Source: Anadara kagoshimensis (taxonomy: Eukaryota; Mollusca; Bivalvia; Arcoida; Arcidae). Taken from it: DNA of 64,000 bases. The notes beneath the pieces were generated by a model. That model made no database searches and was not told the origin of the DNA. It was given only the letters and a program-made list of their open reading frames with translations. Location: the NCBI GenBank assembly GCA_021292105.1, contig CM037874.1, positions 57,514,539-57,578,538 on the forward strand. Direction: 5' to 3'. The position numbers were made by a program, and so were the translations under genes. Shown piece after piece: positions 59,601-64,000 of the stretch (positions are counted from its first letter, which is position 1; each line of letters starts with the position of its first letter).

Positions 59601-61599
59601 CAACTTTAAACGTTCAGAAAATAAAGTGTCCAGTTCAATATGTGTTCTACCAATAGAGGACTTTTGACTGGACAAATAGTTTAGTTTAATTTAAATTTAA
59701 TTTGTATGATGATACTAGAGTTTCTTTATGACTTTTGGCTAGTTTCTGGATATTTTATTTTGAAATAAAATATATTGGGAGTATCAGACGGAGACAAAAG
59801 ATTAATTCCAATAGGAACAAGATTCTAATGAAACAACCATAGGAAAATTCAAAACAACGATGAATTGGCGCAAAATTCCAATCGAATAAAGATATAAAAA
59901 AATCACTTTACTTTGGGAATAAAACCAATAATACTAAATTTGTAATGAAATACATCTAATTTAAATTTTGAAAAAGTCCAACTAACTTTGATTTTTAAAA
60001 CAATTTAATTGATTTAAATTTAGAAACAATCCCAAATTCTAGGAAAAAAGCTAATAATTTACACTATATTTGAAGCTTCAATTGATTTTTTTCTATAACA
60101 GGACTGGGCAAAACACATCCGTAAAACATGCACGATGGCAATAGATCCTACTACTGCTGCAGAGTACAGCAAAGCAAATCCTAATGACCTGAAACAACTT
60201 GTTCCGGTATGTACACTAATTGTTCAAAAGATATCGCAAATTTTCTATGTAGGAGACAGGGTGTAAGTAGCTAAATAGGAGGTGGTAACCTTCCGGTGCA
60301 CCAAGCCTCACTTTCCTGTTTGAAGTTCACATGTTTAACATATTTTGTCCGTTTTAAACATTTTACTCTAACTTAGATTGTGATTTGAACATGGATTAGT
60401 ATGTTTTATTAGTATGTTTGTTTTTTATTGTAGAGGAATTTATTTATGAAGAGAAAATATATTGTGCTATCGTTCTATGAAGACAATAATACTGTATATT
60501 GTCCTTTCAGTTACATTTTTTTTGATTTTGGTTTAATAAAGAACAACTCTGTTCGGACTTTTTAAAAAAGTTCGAGATATCCGGTAGTTTGAGATATCCG
60601 AGTTCGAGATAACGAGATTCAACTGTAGTTAAAAGTGTAATCAGAAAACTGATCTGAAATATATTGCTCTATGAGCAATCACGCTGTTGTACTCGTATGT
60701 TTCTATTTCCTTGTTATCAAATAAAATCCTCTACAGTATCAGAGATATAAAGAATAGTACAAAACTAGAAGGGGGTCTAGCTAAAAGGATAAGGGTCATT
60801 GCAACACATAATGTAATATTGGCGTCTCACTGGGTATTTCAAGTGACCTTTACTAAGTCATAAGTCGTTAGCCTATATTTTATGATGACCATTTAAAAGA
60901 TGGTCTTACGGGCTGTATGCTCATAGGAAGTCATTATTTCCTGTATGAAACCTTTCAAACTGGATGAACAGTAATTAGGATGATGAGGACACCTTAAAGT
61001 GCTTGACCTACAAAAATCACACATTCTTTTTAATAAATGTGTTCTATATATTTTTTTCTTTTCTCCTGTCATTCATTTGACATGTGTCTATTTTAAGCAC
61101 TGACAATAACATTATTTTCTCCTGAAATGTCATTTAAGAAATTTAACAATCTTATTTTGCTATATCAGAAGAAATTTCCTAACTGAAAAATATTTGTTGA
61201 ACCAGTGGTCTATCAATACGCACATTCAGAAATTAATTTTACGTCTTATTTTAACAAACAGTGAATTATTTACACTCACATGTATGTGTACAAACTAATC
61301 CATGTCCGAATCTATTTTTATATTGAAGGAATGCATTTTGAAACACTAACCCTCGCATGTATATGTGAAAATTTCTGCTACTAATAATTGTTAATTATAA
61401 ATTAATTATAAATTATATAACTAACAAGTAATCTATATTTTGATAGGGATGGAAGGCATTCTGCTATGCTGCCATGGCACCATACGACGACGCACATGCT
61501 AAAATGGCGGCTGATTTTGTTCGAGATAAAACCCCACGCCAGCTTGTTGGCGGAACAGGTGCTGCAAGTACCTTGTTATTCATATATGGAAGAACCTGA
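40430..61599 (+). CDS. Secreted GH81 endo-beta-1,3-glucanase with inserted tandem Cys modules; exon 1 frameshift
   Basis: Sixteen exons: 40430-40708, 41042-41236, 46341-46453, 47214-47343, 50222-50455, 51090-51304, 52045-52175, 52716-52822, 53668-54242, 55018-55185, 55667-55868, 57235-57426, 58167-58324, 59069-59386, 60102-60206 and 61447-61599 (TGA). All introns are GT-AG and phases match from exon 2 on; about 1091 aa. Exon 1 opens with a signal peptide (MTRITVLLFFLVTVFSRSVA), but the GH81 start (ALPTGHFATNEIKT) is in another frame, so one base seems missing between ~40525 and 40660. GH81 marks follow: VPLVRGS (exon 4), LLMVAMPHH (exon 9), YYNDHHFHLGYFLYA with the expected acid Asp (exon 12), and SWATGI...QEESSSE with the expected catalytic Glu residues (exon 13). 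Exons 5-8 encode two copies of an unrecognised Cys module and exon 9 a Thr-rich linker, inserted inside the N-terminal beta-sandwich. GH81 enzymes hydrolyse beta-1,3-glucan such as laminarin or fungal wall glucan. A digestive or antifungal role is inference. Confidence 0.9.
40780..40930 (-). mobile_element. Dispersed repeat family F, middle part, in GH81 intron 1
   Basis: TATCAAGGCCCTCAAAAGGT then TTATGGCCGTCATCACAGTA is the reverse complement of the 3' half of the copy at 4195-4570. Confidence 0.7.
41673..41857 (-). mobile_element. TA-flanked MITE family C, copy 4, in GH81 intron 2
   Basis: Ends TACAGTCCAACCTGCCTAAA and TTATAGGCAGGGTTGACTGTA-type inverted terminus. 185 bp. It lies ~150 bp before the 43-bp array. 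Confidence 0.85.
42010..46091. repeat. 43-bp minisatellite, ~95 copies, in GH81 intron 2
   Basis: The unit runs GAAGATACGGAGCGGAAACA then ATGTTGTGACGGACG, followed by a variable end: GACAAGG, AGCAAGG, GGCAAGG or AGAAAGG. These four subtypes occur in ordered blocks. The series A-A-A-B-C-D-B-D appears twice in succession at about 42080-42735, and a longer block is repeated ~600 bp away. 43 is not a multiple of three and the - strand unit has no stops, so all three - frames stay open for 1345-1425 codons. These frames are artefacts of the repeat, not genes. The array makes up four fifths of the 5.1-kb intron. Confidence 0.97.
46830..47147 (-). mobile_element. tRNA-derived SINE family A, copy 3, carrying a 74-bp insertion
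   Basis: On the - strand the head has TAGCTCAGTTAG as an A box and a B box-like GGGTTCAAATCCC. The copy is interrupted at 47011-47084 by a 74-bp segment flanked by AGACCCGGTCGGG on both sides (46998-47010 and 47085-47097), a 13-bp target duplication. The insert has AATAAA near one end. Located in GH81 intron 3. Confidence 0.85.
47545..47812. mobile_element. Short element with inverted ends and G runs, GH81 intron 4
   Basis: AGGGGCGGATCCAGGATTTT at the left, then CTAAATCCGCCACTGCAC at the right, inverted relative to it. Two G runs (47601-47610 and ~47764-47777) and a (CT)n tract (~47728-47746) lie inside. It resembles the unit ending at ~29708. Confidence 0.65.
48070..50211 (+). mobile_element. 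Pearl-like element with ~13-unit tandem core, GH81 intron 4
   Basis: Opposite orientation to the copy at 23013-24334 and the same order: a unique segment (TTTGTTCATTTTGTGAAATT, GACATCTTCTTGTTAGTATC), then about 13 units of ~145 bp (GGCATGTATATTAGAATGTT, AAAGGTCAAGGTCACAGATG), then the end GGCCCATGGGCCTCTTGTTT. The outer unique arm is truncated. The end of the element lies about 10 bp from GH81 exon 5. Confidence 0.8.
50498..50549. repeat. (ATT)n microsatellite in GH81 intron 5
   Basis: About 16 uninterrupted triplets starting ~45 bp after the exon 5 donor. Confidence 0.95.
51950..52020 (+). pseudogene. Decayed partial duplicate of GH81 exon 7
   Basis: ACAATATGCTATTGGACCAG followed by CAGATAAATGGG and ACCAATGTGCGTGCACATGT parallels the first ~70 bp of exon 7 (52045-52175), about 96 bp downstream. 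The copy lacks the exon's 3' half and a donor, so it is not expected to be spliced in. Confidence 0.8.
53285..53545 (+). mobile_element. Dispersed repeat family F, in GH81 intron 8
   Basis: ATGTCCATGTCCAAATCATA, then GCCGAGACATCATACTTATC, then GGGCCTTGATAAGCC, in the same order as 4195-4570. It ends ~120 bp before exon 9. Confidence 0.7.
54243..55017. other. GH81 intron 9, nothing recognised
   Basis: Unique AT-rich intron with no identifiable repeat. Confidence 0.4.
56600..57040 (+). mobile_element. Poly-A tract and dispersed repeat family F, GH81 intron 11
   Basis: A ~33-base A run at 56600-56632 is followed by a diverged family F copy (CACCTCTGTTTAACTAGTTA, then AACTGTTCGACGTGAG) and its 3' segment CACTTCTGATGAGGAATTGT near 56980. 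The rest of the intron (55869-56599) holds nothing recognised. Confidence 0.6.
57790..57910 (+). mobile_element. Dispersed repeat family F fragment, GH81 intron 12
   Basis: ACATGAACTTCCAGCAGGGA, GGGTTAGGGCCTTCTGTCTA, GCTAGCCACTCCCGCCATAT. The rest of intron 12 (57427-58166) is unremarkable. Confidence 0.7.
58515..58760 (-). mobile_element. Dispersed repeat family F, inverted, GH81 intron 13
   Basis: GTGCTTACCCTTCCGGAGTA, CCTGGTGGAAGTTCACGTGT and TTTACTTTGCATTTGGACTG, the reverse complement of the 5' half of the 4195 copy. Confidence 0.7.
60255..60440 (-). mobile_element. Dispersed repeat family F, inverted, GH81 intron 15
   Basis: GGTGGTAACCTTCCGGTGCA, CCTGTTTGAAGTTCACATGT and GATTGTGATTTGAACATGGA. 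The flanking intron sequence (59387-60101 in intron 14, 60441-61446 in intron 15) has nothing else recognised. Confidence 0.65.
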
Positions 61600-61669
61600 C
61601 CCATGGTTATATTTACTATAATACATCTATTATATCCAAAGTATGTATTATTGGTGACATGAATATTTC

Positions 61670-61684
61670 AATAAAACCAATAAA
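61670..61684 (+). terminator. Polyadenylation signals of GH81 gene
   Basis: Two AATAAA hexamers (61670-61675 and 61679-61684), 70-80 bp after the TGA stop. Confidence 0.75.
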
Positions 61685-61740
61685 ATGAGTCTTTTGTTTC
61701 TTAATATAAAAATAAAAATGTTTAGCAATGGTGTCCAAAA

Positions 61741-62037
61741 ATGTTTGACAAAAATGTTATCATAATGACAGATAAAGAAAAAAAGAATTTCTACGAGTGG
61801 CTAAAGGTTTGTTGTTGTCAAAACAGCTTTTTAAAAGTTTTATACAAGGGATATCCCGAACCTAGGCTTACCAATGTCTTAAAAAAGTTTAATGGCCACC
61901 ATTACGATATGGCTTTTATGTATGATGGCTCTGTATCCAAAATGACTCTTGATACTCGTATTTGGTACCAAATTGTTCTACGTTTGTGGTCCTTTTTTAT
62001 TCTAAAATTGCATTTTTCCTGCCAAAACATCATTTAA
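61741..62037 (+). CDS. Unrecognised 98-codon open frame downstream of GH81
   Basis: Open from an ATG and free of repeats, with a mixed, globular-looking composition (TDKEKKNFYEWLKVCCC, KKFNGHHYDMAFMYDGS). It turns hydrophobic in the last 25 residues, possibly by reading through an exon end. A GT follows WLK at ~61806. No promoter, partner exon or family match is recognised. It could be an exon of a gene continuing beyond the window, a transposon relic or chance. Confidence 0.2.
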   Translation: MFDKNVIIMTDKEKKNFYEWLKVCCCQNSFLKVLYKGYPEPRLTNVLKKFNGHHYDMAFMYDGSVSKMTLDTRIWYQIVLRLWSFFILKLHFSCQNII

Positions 62038-62374
62038 AAAATTTTGTAAGTTTGCATCGTGAATTTCTTGAAGCATTTTTTTTAACACATCGTAAGAATT
62101 AAATGCAAGCTGAAAAATTAATCACTCTTTGATAAAAACAAAGAAAACATGCTTGGACCATTTATTATAAAATTAAAATAAAAACAGGTAAAAGTTCTAA
62201 AAAGCATAAAGGCAGAGCGTGCCACTGAACATACCAATAAATACTTTCATTATCTCTGGTTGGATAGGAGATGTTCATATAATTGGTAATGAAGTATGAT
62301 GTTGGGTGAAAACTGGAGTTAATGACACGTGACAAACAAATATAACAATTCATGTCAAAAACAAATATAACAAT

Positions 62375-62870
62375 TCATGTCAAAAACAAACTCCTTTAGC
62401 AAAGTAAAAACATTGATAAATAACAAACCGAGATAAAAACGTAAACTTTTATCATTGAAGTGAGGCCAGATGATCCGGAATGGTAGTTACCTCTCGTTTG
62501 CTAGCTACACTCGCTACATGTTTTAATCAAAATAAAATAAAAGGAACATGGAACGTTCGAACATCAAATGTATCCAGGACAATTGTGAATATAGACACAT
62601 CACACTTATTGACAATATTGTAATGATAATAAGTCTTCAAAAATAAGGTATACGCCCTCAAGCAAAGTATTTCATTAACTAAATTTGATTAATTAAGTAT
62701 ATGTTTTGGTCCTTTGAATATTATTTTGACCCCTTGAAGAAATGTTTGTTTCACATTTTGATCCAAGCTCTAATAATGGGAACTAATATATCTGATACAG
62801 CCGTCTAGTACTGAAAAATAACACTGGTATAATATGTAATTGATTCCGGAATCGGCAGCTGTAATTGAAT
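62375..62870 (+). mobile_element. Dispersed repeat family F, long diverged copy
   Basis: GAAGTGAGGCCAGATGATCC, GGTAGTTACCTCTCGTTTGC, AAGGAACATGGAACGTTCGA, then the 3' segment with GCCGTCTAGTACTGAAAAAT. It is useful for defining the full element, because 5' and 3' parts are on one copy. Confidence 0.65.
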
Positions 62871-63344
62871 CTAACCATACCATAATTTTACAAGTTAAAA
62901 TAATGCTTATGTTACAGCACTAGACGTCCGTTTTAGAATGGAATACAATTTCTCATCGGTAGTGTTTGGACCTAAATTTTAAATGCTTAATTTATTTTCA
63001 AAGATGTTGGAAAGATACCCAAACATATATTTTACCAAGTTTAGCGAAAGAAATATTTTACATGAGTGAGCATATCTTAGTTTTTTGAGGAATTTAAAAT
63101 TTTACTTGGAGCAAATTTAGCAATTAGAATATATAATAAAAAATGTAATATATATAATTATGTTATCCGAACAGATTTCATCTGAAAGACCTTATGAGTA
63201 AATGATCAAAATAATGAAAGAACGGGTGTTAACGATTTTATCTAATGAAGTTGGAACATATAATTGAAATGTTAATACCGAAGCAGTCTAAATGATATCG
63301 AACATTTATGAAACAAACGTATAATTTTCTTTCACACAATTTTG
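62871..63344. other. Intergenic, mostly unremarkable
   Basis: At 62915-62975 the segment CAGCACTAGACGTCCGTTTT then GAATACAATTTCTCATCGGT is the reverse complement of the family F 3' block. The rest is unique AT-rich sequence. Confidence 0.4.
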
Positions 63345-63500
63345 AATACACACGTGGCGGTTTTAGTTGGCTAAACAGAAGGTGCTTACTATTCTGGAGC
63401 ACCCGGCCTCACTTCCCCGGTGGACGTTCAGGTGTTTAAAACTAATTCGTCAGTTTCAATGTTTTTACTTTGCTTCTGGATTAGTATGTTATTTTTATTA
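63345..63500 (-). mobile_element. Dispersed repeat family F, inverted partial
   Basis: GGTGCTTACTATTCTGGAGC, CACCCGGCCTCACTTCCCCG and TTTTTACTTTGCTTCTGGAT. Confidence 0.7.
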
Positions 63501-63570
63501 GGAAATATGTTTGACCTATTTCATTTTTATTTTAGTTTACTTGTTTTTTTATGTTTTTATTTTATTATAT

Positions 63571-63817
63571 CCCCGCTTAAAAAGTGTGGGGGGGGGGGGG
63601 TATATAGTGATAGGGGTGTCCGTCCGTCGTTCCGTTACACCTTAGGGTACCTATCTCTTATCCGCAACTCCTCCTAAACCCTTCAAGGATTTTCATGAAA
63701 CTTTCACACAATCTTTGTGATATAATGTAGATGTGCACCTCCTATCTTAAAATTTGATCCTATGGATTTTTGGGAGCGTGGGTATTTTTGTGAGCTTGTG
63801 GCTCACTGTTTTCTAGT
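63571..63817 (-). mobile_element. Dispersed repeat family G, copy 2, inverted
   Basis: Reverse complement of the copy at 4833-5080. It starts CCCCGCTTAAAAAGTGTGGG with a G run, passes through CCTTAGGGTACCTATCTCTT and ends GTGGCTCACTGTTTTCTAGT. The frame at 63420-63677 crossing it is not a gene. Confidence 0.75.
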
Positions 63818-64000
63818 CTTGATATTAAGGCAGTTATGACAAGCATAAAACACCACACATAACCTGTCAAATATTAAATTACATAATATACCGGTTTTGA
63901 TTTTAATTTTAATCTTGTCTTAATGTTTAATTATGCTCTTTTAGAATTAAGGATGTATGCTTCTGATATTCCAGTTTAATTTCAATATATCAATCTCGTG

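Overview
This is a piece of animal nuclear genome, most likely from a marine bivalve mollusc. The reasons are AT-rich DNA, spliceosomal GT-AG introns, very dense MITEs, tRNA-derived SINEs and minisatellites, and dispersed repeats of the kind known from bivalves (for example a repeat ending in GGCCCATGGGCCTCTTGTT with an internal tandem core). The taxon is an inference. There are no bacterial-type operons, CRISPR arrays or rRNA genes.

Four real genes can be reconstructed, and splice phases agree at every junction. (1) A two-exon BTB-BACK-PHR protein, + strand, 11374-13383, 428 aa. (2) A six-exon gene on the - strand, 28884 down to 20159, 292 aa, for the mitochondrial matrix protein C1QBP/p32. 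It has NRF-1-like and ETS-like sites just upstream. (3) A four-exon secreted two-domain Kazal protein, + strand, 32324-35644, 209 aa, preceded by four decayed partial copies of its second exon. (4) A 16-exon, 21-kb gene, + strand, 40430-61599, about 1091 aa, for a secreted glycoside hydrolase family 81 (endo-beta-1,3-glucanase) protein. Its N-terminal beta-sandwich appears to be split by a Cys-containing module present twice in tandem plus a Thr-rich linker. Exon 1 shows an apparent one-base frameshift between the signal peptide and the mature domain.

Layout: 1-2955 is a 47-bp satellite cut by the window edge. 3.0-11.3 kb is repeats only (34-bp, 46-bp and 79-bp arrays and several MITEs). 11.4-13.4 kb is the BTB gene. 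13.4-20.1 kb is MITEs, SINEs and small satellites. 20.2-28.9 kb is C1QBP with repeat-filled introns. 29-32 kb holds a decayed LINE and G-rich elements. 32.3-35.6 kb is the Kazal gene. 35.7-40.4 kb is MITEs, a SINE and small tandem repeats. 40.4-61.6 kb is the GH81 gene, whose intron 2 holds about 95 copies of a 43-bp minisatellite. 61.7-64 kb is dispersed repeats and one unexplained ORF.

A recurring theme is satellites that grew out of transposable elements: a TA-flanked MITE end gave the 34-bp array, a SINE body gave a ~59-bp array, and the core of a pearl-like element varies from about 5 to about 13 units. The most interesting parts are the split GH81 gene and its tandem module. The very long open frames at 41.8-46.2 kb are minisatellite artefacts, not genes.
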